A stretch of DNA of 64,000 nt from Bombiscardovia nodaiensis (GTDB taxonomy: Bacteria > Actinomycetota > Actinomycetes > Actinomycetales > Bifidobacteriaceae). Position numbers and translations under genes: made by a program. The notes under the pieces are model-generated. The model was not told the origin of the DNA. It did not search any database and was given only the letters and a program-made list of their open reading frames with translations. Each line of letters begins with the position of its first letter. The stretch's first letter is position 1. Below are positions 25,901 through 35,759 of this stretch, piece after piece. The DNA lies in assembly GCA_033127725.1 (NCBI GenBank), contig AP026798.1, positions 248,001 through 312,000 of the forward strand. Direction: 5' to 3'.

Positions 25901-28858
25901 GCCTGGGGCGATAACGGCTACGGTCAGCTCGGCAACACGAGTAGGTACTCTAGCACTGTACCGGTGCGTGTCAGCACTGCGCCGGGCATCACCATCGTAA
26001 CTATGGCTGCTGGTCCGAACCATGTAATTGCCATTGGCTCAGACGGTAACGCATACGCCTGGGGCATGAACTGGGGCCAGCTCGGCGACGGTACTTCTTC
26101 TGACAAGACGAGACCTGTCATCTTCCAGCTGCCTACAGGCGTGCGCGCGCTGAAGGTGTCTGCCGGAGCCCGGCATTCGCTGGTTGTGGGCGATGATGGC
26201 AAGGTGTACGTGGCTGGGTTCAACAACCGCCACCAAATTAACAGCGACACTAACCTGGGCATCCACAGCACACCCCTTGCCGTGAGTGCGCCCGGCGGCC
26301 GTCGATTCGTCGATGTTGCTGCAGGCGACTACTATTCTCTGGCCCTGGCTGACGACGGTACAGCCTGGGCTTGGGGTTCCAACGATGACAACCAGCTCGG
26401 CTTCACCGGCAGCAACAACGGCACGCCTCAAGCCGTGACCATGCCAGGCGGCATACAATTCAAGAAAATTGCCGCTGGCAGCAACTTCTCAGCCGCCATT
26501 GACAGTGTTGGTGACGTTTACACCTGGGGCGCAGGTAGTTCAGGCCAGCTGGGCAATGGGATGAACTCCACTGTGAGCGTGCCCACACACATGAGCCTGC
26601 CCACCACCAGCGAAGCCGTGCAAATCGTGGCTTCCGGCAGCCACATACTCGCCCTGACCGCCAGCGCCCAGGCCTATGCTTGGGGCAGCAACACGAACGG
26701 TGAGCTGGGCAACAATACCACGGCCGCCTCCAACGTTCCTGTCGTCGTTGGTCTACCCGGAAACGCTCTGCCCGCTGGCATGGGTGCCGGTGGTACGCAC
26801 AGCCTAGCCGTGAGCCGCAAGGGCGATATGTACGCCTGGGGCGCCAATGCGAAGGGCCAGTTGGGCGACGGCAGCACCGCAGAGCAGCACGTACCCCAGG
26901 CTGGTAAGCTGATTACCATCGATCCAGAAATTGTCAACTTTGACAACGCAGTCACCCCAGGAACCACGAATATCGCTACTGGCGTTTGGACGGGCAACAC
27001 GCTCACCCACCCGGCCGGAGAGATAACCGTTTCTGTCACCTGGAAGCTCGCTGGTGTCTGGCAAAATGACGCCCATTTGCGCTATCGCTACTTGGATGAG
27101 TATGTGATCCACTTTGACTTGGGCGGAGCTCCCGGCACAGCGCCCGCAGATCAAAATTACGACGAGGAAACAAACCAGCACGCCACCTGGCCGACGGTGC
27201 CCATCCGGGCTGGCTACGAGTTTGCCGGCTGGTTCACCCCCCAAGGCCAACCCTTCAACTTCGACCAACCCGTGCATGCCAGCGCGAACCTGACCGCCCA
27301 TTGGGATAGGTCCACGTTCGCGCTCACCCCAGATGCGGGCATTATTTCGGGCGGCACGCACCTGACCTTGAGTGGCCCGGGAGACCCAGGCTTCCGCTTC
27401 ACGCAGGTCACCGGTGGCAATCAATTCAGTGTGGGCCTCGGCTCGAATGGGCTGATTTATGCCTGGGGCGACAACAGTGTCGGCCAGCTCGGAGACGAAA
27501 CCAATACGTCGAGCCGCAAGCCGGTGCGGGTTCACACTCCCGCCGGCGTGACCTTTACCAGTATCTCCTCGTACAGCTACTACACTATGGCGGTCGGCTC
27601 CGACGGAAAAGCGTATGTCTGGGGCTCCAACGTTGGAATGGGTATCGGCTTTAGCACGTCCAGCAATAAGCCTGTGCCCTACCAAACTCCCGCTGGTGTG
27701 CGCATCGTGCAAGTTTCTGCCGGGTATATGCACAGTTACGCCCTGAGCGACGATGGAAGAATATTCGCAGCAGGTGCCAACTACTACGGAGAAGTGGCGA
27801 ACGATACCAATGTCAGGACGTACTACACGCCAATAGCTGTGCAGTTGCCCGCCGGCAAGACCTTTATTCGTGTTTCCACAGGTAAATATTACGGACTCGC
27901 CCTCGCCAGCGATGGCACCATCTACTCCTGGGGCTATGGCGTAAACGGTCAGCTGGGCAATGGTACTACTGCCTCCAGTGCGACTCTGCTGCCAGTTACC
28001 ATGCCTGCAGGAGTGAGTTTTGCCGTCATTAAAGCGGGCGCAACGTACGCTGCCGCTATCTCCACCACCGGCGACGTGTACACCTGGGGCCTGAATACGG
28101 ACGGCCAGTTGGGCAACGGCACTACTGCCCAGGTGCTCACACCGACTCAGATCAGCTTGCCCGGTGGAGCGAAGGCGATCGAAATAGGCACCGGCGTAAC
28201 GTATTCGTACTCCAGAGCCTTTACGAGTGCTTTGACCACCACTGGCGACATCTATGCATGGGGCGACAACAGCTTTGGGGAGCTGGGCAATGGCACGCTG
28301 AGCAACAGTCTGAGCCCCGCCTTAGTGAGTGCGCCCGTCGGTGTGAGCTTTGCCAGCGTGAGTGAAGGCGGGGGCTACACGCTTGCTGCTAGTGCTGCTG
28401 GTGATGTCTACGCTTGGGGCAGCAACTCAGACGGTCAGCTCGGCAACGGAAACACCTTGCAGAGCAACCTGCCAGTGGCTGTGACCAAGCTCACCAACAC
28501 CGTGACCAAGCTCGACCTCGGCGACGCTACCACTACCGGTCTCACCCCAGCGGGCACCGGGGTCTGGCATGCGGACAGTGCTCCCCATAGCGACGGGCGA
28601 GTGGACGTCATCATCCACTGGAACCACGCTGGCAGCGAAGAGACCTACACCATCACCAGAGGCTACGATTACTACACCTTTGCCAACCTGGTGAAAGCCG
28701 GTACCACGCCAATCGACCGCTACACGGGCGGGCTGCTCTTGGCCGGGAGCACGGTTTTGGGACTCGCCTTCGTTGGCTACGAGGTGGTTAAGAACCGGCG
28801 CGGACAGGAAGAGCGCCCGCTGCTGACGCTGGCAGGCCGCGGCAGGCACCGCGCCTAA
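22907..28858 (+). CDS. Giant surface protein: nine Listeria-Bacteroides repeats and two RCC1 propellers
   Basis: The protein has about 1983 residues. I favour the GTG at 22907 (AGAGG 8 bases upstream); a GTG at 22883 is also in frame. A signal peptide ends near AAAAAHAIVG. Next come an Ala/Pro/Gln/Lys-rich linker, a cap with CFPDTNMAEAVARAVGAS, and a degenerate LRR-like region. Eight Listeria-Bacteroides repeats of about 70 residues follow (VTFDxxGG to GWFTA to LYAHWTD). The rest is a seven-blade RCC1 propeller (AWGDNGYGQLG), a ninth Listeria-Bacteroides repeat and a second seven-blade RCC1 propeller. The C-terminus is LVKAGTTPIDRYTGG, a hydrophobic helix and a basic tail. It is predicted to be exported and sorted to the wall. 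It has no poly-G tract. The ligand is unknown. Confidence 0.9.
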   Translation: MRSLLGKASRWLPRMLVGAVAILVFVTFAAAAAHAIVGSDTTSGESAKTAVKSVNGDAANAAPGSPQSSASAPAAQPNASQPKVADPKASQPQAPQSKTPDSKAAQPADKGKLQPRSMPVCQWTDNFYTCFPDTNMAEAVARAVGASSANDVFTSSMRDTTYLVINGDNIDDISGIQNFPMASTIIFNGDNTFTNHWNGLQPLDNMLMVTHFGLNHGTHYSASMIPDIKRYIANLNQLDLTYDGYGQSSDGPVGAANMLQQIKYNFYNQDISLDVSGNHLPWLVDLDGMAGLHRLDARDQTLDWGEFDSWSQKPNSPFSLGGALNIDGTPVRQGSGGSPSGGSFNPASGAWVWPTTEKGMHSFDFYDSGTYNGASYTFSGTYKENISRPGITLYGNGGTPAVNSYWVLPGFSLSMPSATWAHHRLTGWYTAATGGTKANFPIIVQDANITLWAHWEEVPKVTVTFDSQGGSAVPPADVYPGDPVGQPTNPTKGMSIFQGWYTQAGSKWTFTSPVPGAMTLYAHWTDPVTVTFDPNGGINGPPGQQVMPGQKANAPGITPTKGDSRFDGWFTAPSGGRQWVFTSDTVSSNTTLYAHWTDRVVVTFDTQGGSAVPSQRLLPGSAVTQPGTNPTKGDSRFDGWFTAAIGGRQWAFASDTVSSNTTIYAHWTDRYNVTFDANGGTGAPGVQRLLSGSHATDPGVTPTKGDSRFDGWFTAASGGRKWDFPNDTVNADMTLYAQWTERVDVRFDANGGSPAPVAQRVLIGDHANQPGFSPSKDHARFDGWFTAASGGRKWDFPNDTVSTSMTLYAQWTSYTVTFDPRNGQATSSVPAAPGERITAPTDPAKGDSRFDGWFTGSDSKWNFVSDTVSGDMTLHAKWTDRVTVSFDTNGGAETYPDQRVLIGDTATRPTNPTWADHSYAGWFTSNDEPWDFLRPVSASMTLKAKWDTFKFTIDPAKGPKAGGTSVTISPVQQSSVKFTQVSGGAAFSVALGSEGFLYAWGDNGYGQLGNTSRYSSTVPVRVSTAPGITIVTMAAGPNHVIAIGSDGNAYAWGMNWGQLGDGTSSDKTRPVIFQLPTGVRALKVSAGARHSLVVGDDGKVYVAGFNNRHQINSDTNLGIHSTPLAVSAPGGRRFVDVAAGDYYSLALADDGTAWAWGSNDDNQLGFTGSNNGTPQAVTMPGGIQFKKIAAGSNFSAAIDSVGDVYTWGAGSSGQLGNGMNSTVSVPTHMSLPTTSEAVQIVASGSHILALTASAQAYAWGSNTNGELGNNTTAASNVPVVVGLPGNALPAGMGAGGTHSLAVSRKGDMYAWGANAKGQLGDGSTAEQHVPQAGKLITIDPEIVNFDNAVTPGTTNIATGVWTGNTLTHPAGEITVSVTWKLAGVWQNDAHLRYRYLDEYVIHFDLGGAPGTAPADQNYDEETNQHATWPTVPIRAGYEFAGWFTPQGQPFNFDQPVHASANLTAHWDRSTFALTPDAGIISGGTHLTLSGPGDPGFRFTQVTGGNQFSVGLGSNGLIYAWGDNSVGQLGDETNTSSRKPVRVHTPAGVTFTSISSYSYYTMAVGSDGKAYVWGSNVGMGIGFSTSSNKPVPYQTPAGVRIVQVSAGYMHSYALSDDGRIFAAGANYYGEVANDTNVRTYYTPIAVQLPAGKTFIRVSTGKYYGLALASDGTIYSWGYGVNGQLGNGTTASSATLLPVTMPAGVSFAVIKAGATYAAAISTTGDVYTWGLNTDGQLGNGTTAQVLTPTQISLPGGAKAIEIGTGVTYSYSRAFTSALTTTGDIYAWGDNSFGELGNGTLSNSLSPALVSAPVGVSFASVSEGGGYTLAASAAGDVYAWGSNSDGQLGNGNTLQSNLPVAVTKLTNTVTKLDLGDATTTGLTPAGTGVWHADSAPHSDGRVDVIIHWNHAGSEETYTITRGYDYYTFANLVKAGTTPIDRYTGGLLLAGSTVLGLAFVGYEVVKNRRGQEERPLLTLAGRGRHRA

Positions 28859-29058
28859 GCTTGTGGGTTATTCAATCTATCCCGGATTGCTCAACTTCGA
28901 CCTGATTGCTGCCTTATGCCTTGAGGTGCTGCCGTTGGTGGGCCAGCTAGCTGGAGGTAGCCTCTGGGGTCGTGGGCATGGCGGCGCTCTAGGCGGTAGC
29001 CTTTTGCTGCTGGCAACAAGTTTCCTAAACTGTTTCTTCACTCAGACACGGGCTTTCA

Positions 29059-29086
29059 GACAACATTCAGATTAGCCTCCTATACT
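29059..29086 (+). promoter_or_regulatory. Candidate promoter of the second plus-strand surface gene
   Basis: TATACT (29081-29086) is a good -10. GACAAC (29059-29064) lies 16 bases upstream as a weak -35. The start codon is about 85 bases downstream. The rest of 28859-29058 shows nothing I can name. Confidence 0.4.
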
Positions 29087-29169
29087 AGTACCGGAAGAGG
29101 CTGATCTAGGGAAGATAGCGCAGCGCTCGCATGGGGATGCGGGCGGGTGGAGCAGTTTGGGGGTTCTGT

Positions 29170-31821
29170 ATGGTGCATGCAAACAGAACAAAGTACTTAC
29201 GGTGGGTACCTCGCATACTCACCATTGTAGTGGTCTCAGTAGTACTCGTCGTCTTTGCCGCGGCAGGAGTGCAGGCGTTAGCAGGGCCCGGCACCGCTAA
29301 CAGTGATACGGCAAAGGCTGCTGCCAAGTCGGTAGCTGGTAAGTCTGCGGAATCGGCCCAGAACGGATCTCAGCCTTCCGAGCAAACCCCACCTGCCCCG
29401 CACCTGCCCATCAAGCGTGATGGATCTTTTTACGGCACTTTCACCGATCCTAAAATGGCGGAGGCTGTGGCTCGCGGCTTTGGAGCCAGTCCTTATGACG
29501 CTTTCACCGCTTCGATGTATCAGTCCACGTATGTCACCATTAGAGGCGATGGCATTACCAACATCTCGGGAATTGAGTGGTTTTCTTACGCTTCCACCAT
29601 CATCTTCGAGGGTGACAATAACTTCCGCGGATACGACCTGCATATTTTGCAAGGCATGTACTCCCTCAACGAATTCGGTTTGAACGGCGGCACGCACTAC
29701 ACGAGCGACATGATCCCGTATATCAAACAGTACATTCCGAATTTGAAAAAGCTAGACCTGGAACGGGATGGTTACGGTCCTGACGGGTCAGGGCTTTTGA
29801 CCACGTTATACAGCACATTTTTGGGTGTAAGCATCGATTTAGACCTCAGTGGTAATCATCTCACATCTCTCTCTGGCTTACGAGGGATGCCGGGCTTGAG
29901 GAACCTTGATGCTAGCGGTCAAGTTATGAATTGGCCTGATTTGGAGCAGGGCGGCAGCGTCAAACCAACCTCGCCCTACACTTTGGGCGGAGCCACCAGC
30001 TATAACCCGAATGGCCGCATGACCAGCTACAGTGCGTCTCCTTCCGGTGGCACCTTTGAACCCATCCAATGTGCTTGGACTTGGCCTACCACAGAAAAAG
30101 GCGTACATTCATTCTCCTTCTCTGAATCTGGCACCTATAACGGTACTTCATACACATACTCGGGTACCTTCAGTCAGGACATCAAGCAACCAGGCGTCAC
30201 CTTCTACGGCAACGGTGGCACGCCGACTGTTATCACCGGCTGGGAGCCTCCAGGCACGACCATCTACCCGCCTACCGTTAGTTGGGACCACCATCGATTT
30301 ACTGGTTGGTACACGGCCGCTGTAGGAGGCTCGCAGCTATACTTCCCCACGGTTATCAACGACAAGAACATAACAGCTTGGGCACACTGGGAGGAGACGC
30401 CAAAAGTCACCGTCACCTTCGATTCCCAGGGCGGTTCTGCGGTTCCAGCAGCGCAAGTCTACCCAGGCGACCGCGTGGCTCAGCCAGCGGATCCTACCAA
30501 GGGAGTCTCCATTTTCCGGGGCTGGTATACAGCACCTTCCGGTGGTAGTAAATGGGTATTTACTACAGCAGTGAATGCCAACATGACCCTGTATGCACAG
30601 TGGACGGATCCAGTGGTGGTCACCTTCAATCCCAATGGCGGCACAGGAACTCCATCTCCCCAGAGCATCATGCCTGGAGGCAGGGTCGGCACTCCCGACG
30701 CTACTCCCAGCAAGGGCGATTCGCGCTTCGACGGTTGGTTTACCGCTGCCACTGGTGGCCGCCAGTGGGTATTTGCAAGCGACACAGTCACGACCAACAT
30801 GACCTTGTACGCCCACTGGACAGACCGCTTAGAGGTGACATTTGATACGCGGGGTGGCAGTCTTGTGGCTTCGCAGCGCGTGCTGCCCGGTGAGCTGGCG
30901 ATCCGACCTGGTACGGATCCCACCAAGGGTGATTCGCGCTTTGACGGCTGGTTCACGACCGCTAGCGGCAATACCCCCTGGGCCTTTGCGACCACACCAG
31001 TGAACAGTAATGTCACTATTTACGCCCACTGGACTGACCAGTATACCGTTAAGTTTGACCTCAACGGAGGGCAGGGAACTATACCAGATCAGCGGTTATA
31101 CTCCGGCAGTAAGGTCACCAGACCTGTTAATCCGACCAGCGGCCAAATGTACGTCTACTTCGATGGTTGGTATACGGCCTCAAGTGGAGGCCGGCTCTGG
31201 GACTTCGGCACTGATACCGTCACTAGTGACGTCACTATATATGCTCATTGGTACCAGACTTATTGGGTCGGTTTCCATGTGGGACAGTATGTTTCGGACG
31301 GTGACTCCACTGAATGGGTTCGCGAGGGAAGAACAGTGCCCAGGCCCGCTGACCCGACACGTCCCGATGCCGCTTTTGTAGGCTGGTACACTGCGTACAC
31401 CGGGGGAGATGAGTGGAATTTCAATACGCCCATTAACCAGAATTGGAACTTGTACGCCCACTGGAAGTCATACAATGTGACATTTAACCCACAAAATGGT
31501 GAAACTCCTACTGTGAAACCCGTGAAACCAGATGTTGCCATGGCTGAGCCAACGCCCCGGCCCACAAATCCCGGCAAAGTGTTTGCCGGTTGGTACCTGG
31601 CTGCTTCCGGAGGCAATAAATGGGACTTCACGAACCCGGTCTCCGGCGATATGACCCTATACGCGCACTGGGAGGATTTCCGGCCCTTGCCCGCAGCAGG
31701 GGCAAAGCCGGTGGTGCGAGCAACGGGCCTGGTACTGGGCGCACTCACACCGGTAAGCGCTCTTCTTGGGGTAGCGTTTATCTACCATCAGAGGCGCGCT
31801 AGCAGGAGCGATAAGAATTAA
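29170..31821 (+). CDS. Surface protein with seven Listeria-Bacteroides repeats
   Basis: The protein has about 883 residues from the ATG at 29170 (GGGGG 6 bases before); the in-frame ATG at 29131 is an alternative start. It is a shorter paralog of the preceding gene: signal peptide ending near AAAGVQALA, linker, and a cap with FTDPKMAEAVARGFGAS. Seven Listeria-Bacteroides repeats follow (for example VTFDSQGG to GWYTAPSGG to LYAQWTD). The C-terminus is LPAAGAKPVVRATG, a hydrophobic helix and a basic tail. There are no RCC1 repeats. These InlB B-type repeats form small beta-grasp modules that hold a binding head away from the wall. The close pairing with the upstream gene suggests duplication followed by loss or gain of the propellers. 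Confidence 0.9.
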   Translation: MVHANRTKYLRWVPRILTIVVVSVVLVVFAAAGVQALAGPGTANSDTAKAAAKSVAGKSAESAQNGSQPSEQTPPAPHLPIKRDGSFYGTFTDPKMAEAVARGFGASPYDAFTASMYQSTYVTIRGDGITNISGIEWFSYASTIIFEGDNNFRGYDLHILQGMYSLNEFGLNGGTHYTSDMIPYIKQYIPNLKKLDLERDGYGPDGSGLLTTLYSTFLGVSIDLDLSGNHLTSLSGLRGMPGLRNLDASGQVMNWPDLEQGGSVKPTSPYTLGGATSYNPNGRMTSYSASPSGGTFEPIQCAWTWPTTEKGVHSFSFSESGTYNGTSYTYSGTFSQDIKQPGVTFYGNGGTPTVITGWEPPGTTIYPPTVSWDHHRFTGWYTAAVGGSQLYFPTVINDKNITAWAHWEETPKVTVTFDSQGGSAVPAAQVYPGDRVAQPADPTKGVSIFRGWYTAPSGGSKWVFTTAVNANMTLYAQWTDPVVVTFNPNGGTGTPSPQSIMPGGRVGTPDATPSKGDSRFDGWFTAATGGRQWVFASDTVTTNMTLYAHWTDRLEVTFDTRGGSLVASQRVLPGELAIRPGTDPTKGDSRFDGWFTTASGNTPWAFATTPVNSNVTIYAHWTDQYTVKFDLNGGQGTIPDQRLYSGSKVTRPVNPTSGQMYVYFDGWYTASSGGRLWDFGTDTVTSDVTIYAHWYQTYWVGFHVGQYVSDGDSTEWVREGRTVPRPADPTRPDAAFVGWYTAYTGGDEWNFNTPINQNWNLYAHWKSYNVTFNPQNGETPTVKPVKPDVAMAEPTPRPTNPGKVFAGWYLAASGGNKWDFTNPVSGDMTLYAHWEDFRPLPAAGAKPVVRATGLVLGALTPVSALLGVAFIYHQRRASRSDKN

Positions 31822-31988
31822 GCTCCACTGCTGGAGTGGTTTTAGAAGCATACGCCCGCTGGTGGGTCGCGGCTGAGTTCGGTGCTGCGCTCGTGCTTGC
31901 TGAGGTAAGTTGGCCTTTGCTGCTTGGGCCTTGCTTGGGCTTTGAGCTTTGCTGCTTTGATTACGCTCTGATTGGTGCGTTTTGCTCT

Positions 31989-32105
31989 GGGGGCGCTGTT
32001 GGTGCGTTGATTGTTGCGTTGGGTGCTGGGGGCGCTGTTGGTGCGTTGATTGTTGCGTTGGGTGCTGGGGGCGCTGTTGGTGGGGTTGGCTGTTCAGCAA
32101 GGAAA
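31989..32105. repeat. Three 39-bp tandem repeats
   Basis: A unit beginning GGGGGCGCTGTTGGTGCGTT occurs at 31989, 32028 and, diverging after the first half, at 32067. It lies between two convergent surface genes in a 420-base stretch (31822-32244) with no convincing gene. All frames here read as low-complexity Gln/Pro/His or Gly/Ala protein and are not supported as coding. Confidence 0.8.
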
Positions 32106-32140
32106 CTTCTTATTGCTTCACAGCCAACCCCACCAACAGC
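32073..32140. repeat. 21-bp perfect inverted repeat between convergent genes
   Basis: The left arm (32073-32093, GCTGTTGGTGG...) and right arm (32120-32140) are perfect reverse complements over 21 bases around 26 bases. The centre adds a further AGCAA/TTGCT pairing. It overlaps the last tandem repeat. Without a T-run it is not a classic terminator, but it could stop transcription from both sides or stall polymerase. Confidence 0.75.
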
Positions 32141-32244
32141 TCGCTAGCGCATCGCGGGTTGGGGACTGCGCTGCGCTGGTCCGCTCCCTTGCTTTGGGGT
32201 CTGCGCTCCGGCCTTGACGGTGGGCTTGGGCGCGAGCTGAATAG

Positions 32245-35200
32245 TTAATTTTGGGCTTGTACGTGATTAGGGCGGAGGGAGTGCTTGCCCTGGTTGCGTT
32301 TGCGGGCCCTCGATAGTTGGTGGCCTGTTAAAGATACTGCCGTGATGGCGGTCAGGGCTATAAACGTAGCGCCGCTGTAGCGTTGGAGGGGTATGGTTCC
32401 GGCGGCGGGGAGGTTCCATTGGTAGTCGTAGGGGAGGGGGTAGTCGGGTTGGGCTACTCCGTCTAGGGTCCAGTGGATGTTGGTGGTGATTCGGCCGGGG
32501 TTGTGGGCTGGGGCGGTGACTTTCCACTTTTTGAGGGTGGGGTCCCAGACGGGTGCTGGTGTGGCTTCGGTTTGGTCGAACTTGATGCCGGTGACGAGGA
32601 TTTCTTGTAAGCCCACTAGGACGGGTTCATTTTTGTCGAGGATAGTGCCGTCGCCGAGGAGTCCGCTGTCGTTCCAGCCCCAGGAGTAGGTGTGGTGGTC
32701 GGTGCCGAAAGCGAGGTTGTGCCAAGGGCCTGCGCATATGGTGGTGAAGCGTCCGGTGGCTTGGAGGGCTCCGCTGTGGGTGAGGACAGGTTCTTTTCTG
32801 TCTACGCCGGTGCCGTCGCCGAGTTGATCGTACAGGTTCCAGCCCCAGGAATAGGTTCTGCCGTCGGATCCGATAGCGATATTGTGTGCGGCGCCTGCGC
32901 TGATGGTGACAAAGTGTTCGCTGACGGGGAGGGCACCATGGTGAACTTGCACTGGTTCAGGCCTATTGAAGTTGGTGCCGTCGCCGAGTTGACCCATGTT
33001 GCTTGTTCCCCAGCTGTATGTTTGGCCGTCTGAGCCGAGGGCTAGGGAGTGGTAGCTGCCTGCGCTGATGGTGGTGAAGTGTTCGCTGGCGGGCAGAGCT
33101 CCATTGTGGACGAGTACGGGCTCGCTCTGGTCGGCAGTGGAGCCGGTGGGGAAGTTGTTGATTGCGTCACCACCACCTTGAATGCCATTGCCGAGCTGGC
33201 CGCTACCGTTGTATCCCCAGGAGTAGATTTTGTGGTCGCTGCCTAGGGCGAGGGAGTGCCAGCGGCCAGCGCTGATGGAGGTGAAGTGTTCGCTGGCTGG
33301 TAGGGCTCCGTTGTGGACGAGGACAGGTTCGATTTTGTCGGCGGTGGCGTGGATGGGGGTACCGTCCGCCTGATGGGCTCCACTACTGGTGGTGCCGTCG
33401 CCGAGTTGGCCCATGTTGTTTAAGCCCCAGGAGTACATCTTGTTGTCTGAGCCGAGGGCGAGGGAGTGGTAGAAGCCTGCGCTAATCGCGGTGAAGCGTT
33501 GGCCCGCTGGGAGGGCTCCATGGTGGGTGGCGACGGGTTCTTTCTTGTTGGTGGTTGTGCCGTCTCCCAGTTGCCCGTATTGGTTGTAGCCCCAGGCGTA
33601 GATGTTGCCGTCGTCGCCGAGGGCTAGAGCATGGTAGCAGCCTGCGCTGATCGCGGTGAAATGTACGCCGGTCGGGGTGTGTACTCGTACCGGCAGTTTG
33701 CGGCTTGTGGTGGTGTTGTCGCCGAGTTGCCCATACTGGTTGTTGCCCCAGGCGTAGGTGTTACCATCTGAGCCGATGGCGAGACTGAGGTAGCCTCCGG
33801 CGCTGACCTGCTGGTAGACGATGCCTTGAGGCGGTTTGGGTGGGGTGATGTTGACGGTGTTACCACCGGTGGTGGGGCCGACGGCTGGGTCGATAGTGAA
33901 GGACCATGCTTCCCATTTGGCAGTTAGGGTCATGCTGCTGGTGACGGGTTTGGTGAAGTCCCAGTAGTCAGTACCGTTAGTAGTCCAACCCGTGAACCAG
34001 TGATGCTCCCAAACGGGGGTTGGGTTGGGGAATTTAATGGGCTGCGGGTCATCAGAGTACACGATTTGAGAGGCCGGTGTGGGGCTACTCGTGTTACCGA
34101 TGGCATCGCCGAGACTAAAGTCGACTTTGTAGAAGGCTTTGTAGGTGTAGTGGAGTGTGACGGTGTCGCTTCCGTAGTTGGGTAGGAGGATGTTGCCGTT
34201 GTCGTCGAGAGCGTCGAGGTGATAGCCGACGGTGACTGTCACCGCTCCTGCGGGGTGTTGTGGGACGTGCATGTCCCAAGTGCCGGTGCTGGTGTTCACG
34301 GTTTTCTGGGTAACGGCCGTGGTGTCGAATTTCACCGTGTCGATCACGTACCGGGGTACGGCAACTGGACCGGGACTGTCACGCTCAATATAGTTAGTAT
34401 TTCCAAGGTTGGAGACACCATTGAGTCCCCAGCTATAGGCATACCCGTTGCTGCCGATGGCGAGACTGAAGCCTTCTCCTGCGCTGATGCTGGTGTAACG
34501 GTTAGTGTTGCCTAACGCTGTTTGATCGGTGCGTACAGGGGCCAACCGTAAGTTCCCATTGGTGCCATCGCCGACTGAGCCGTAGCTATTGTCTCCCCAG
34601 GCGTAGATATGACCGTCACTGCCTATGGCGAGACTGTGGTTTGTGCCTGCGGCGACGCTGGTGTAGGTGGCTCCTGGTGTGCTGTTCAACATGGTCTGAT
34701 CCACACGAACGGGTGTATGCTGGTCAGCGAATGTACCGTCCCCCAGTCTGCCGTTACCGCTTTGTCCCCAGGCGTAGGCGTGGCCGTCACTGCCGGTAGC
34801 GAGACTGAATCCGTTTCCTGCGCTGATACTGGTGTACCGTGCCCCAGGCGTGGTGTTCAGCAGGGTTTGATCCACTCGTACTGGCGTGTTCTGGTTGCCA
34901 GATACGCTGCCGTCACCGAGTTGCCCCCACGAATTGTCTCCCCAGGCGTAGGCGTGGCCGTCGCTACCGAGGGCAAGACTATGAATTCGGCCTGCGCTGA
35001 TACTGATGTACCGTGCCCCAGGTGTGCTGTCCAGTAGGGTTTGATTCACTCGCGCCGGAGTTAACTTTATCCCGTAATCGCCTAGGCCGATACCGAGTTC
35101 TCCCCACGTATTGTCTCCCCAGGCGTAGGCGTGGCCGTCACTGCCTATGGCGAGACTGGAATTGTTTGCTGCGCTGATACTGGTGTAGCGTGCTCCAGGT

Positions 35201-35759
35201 GTGCTGTCCAGTAGGGTTTGATTCACTCGCACTGGCACAGACTGGTTGGTTTGGCTACCGTAGCCGAGGTAAGGGCCTGCTCCCCACGCGTAAGCGTGCC
35301 CATCATCGCCGATAGCGAGACTATGATATAGTCCTGCGCTGACTTGGGTGAAATGCACTCCAGTAGGAGTATGAACACGAGTTGGTGCGCTTGCACCGTT
35401 AACGGCACCAATGCCAAGATCACCATACCAGTCTTTACCCCATGAATAGGTGTTACCATCTGAACCTATAGCGAGACTATGCATAATACCTGCGCTGACC
35501 TGTGTGAAGTGTACGCCAGCTGGTGGGGCTGGGGGCGTGAGAGTTGCGGTCGCGTCCTGATTAGCGGGGCCTTTGGTGGGGGAGAGAGTGAAACCGTCTA
35601 CGGTTTCCGAGCTGTTGTTGCCGTCGCGTAGGAGAGGGTTTGTGTTGTCTTGTGGGGCTGGGTTAGCGTGGGTGGGGCTGGCTAGAGCGATTCCCCCCCC
35701 CCTAGGACTGTGAGCGCTAACGCGAGCACAACCGCGCTTGCAGAGCGAAAACGACGCAT
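32245..35759 (-). CDS. Phase-variable RCC1 surface protein, OFF register here
   Basis: The ATG at 35759 follows GGAGGGG and starts a signal peptide (MRRFRSASAVVLALALTVLG). The coding strand then has ten G, and the frame stops after 25 codons. With eight or eleven G the frame runs unbroken to 32245, giving about 1171 residues. The layout is then: short linker; seven-blade RCC1 propeller; one Listeria-Bacteroides-like repeat (YKVDFSLG to LTAKWEA); second seven-blade RCC1 propeller; and LPAAGTIPLQRYSG, a hydrophobic helix and a basic tail. The first propeller blade begins upstream of the internal Met at 35484, so that Met is not a real start. I read this as an intact contingency gene caught in the OFF state; a sequencing miscount of the tract is the main alternative. 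Confidence 0.85.
35693..35702 (-). repeat. G10 homopolymer tract in signal peptide (OFF register)
   Basis: Ten G on the coding strand after Thr-Val-Leu. In the present register the next codons are Glu-Ser-Leu-stop. Adding one G or removing two joins the signal peptide to the full RCC1 protein. An upstream inverted repeat (GCGGGTT/AACCCGC, about 35773-35808) lies in the leader, and TTCCCCAAC is at 35849-35857. Confidence 0.88.

Noticed and set aside
31836-32147. Gly/Ala or Gln/Pro/His repeat protein over the 39-bp tandem repeats
   Set aside because: All frames are open simply because the repeat unit has a length divisible by three and no stop; no start signal supports translation.
35484-35486. 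Internal Met as the start of the first RCC1 protein
   Set aside because: It lies inside the first propeller blade, lacks a signal peptide and a ribosome-binding site; the upstream ATG with signal peptide and G tract is the better start.
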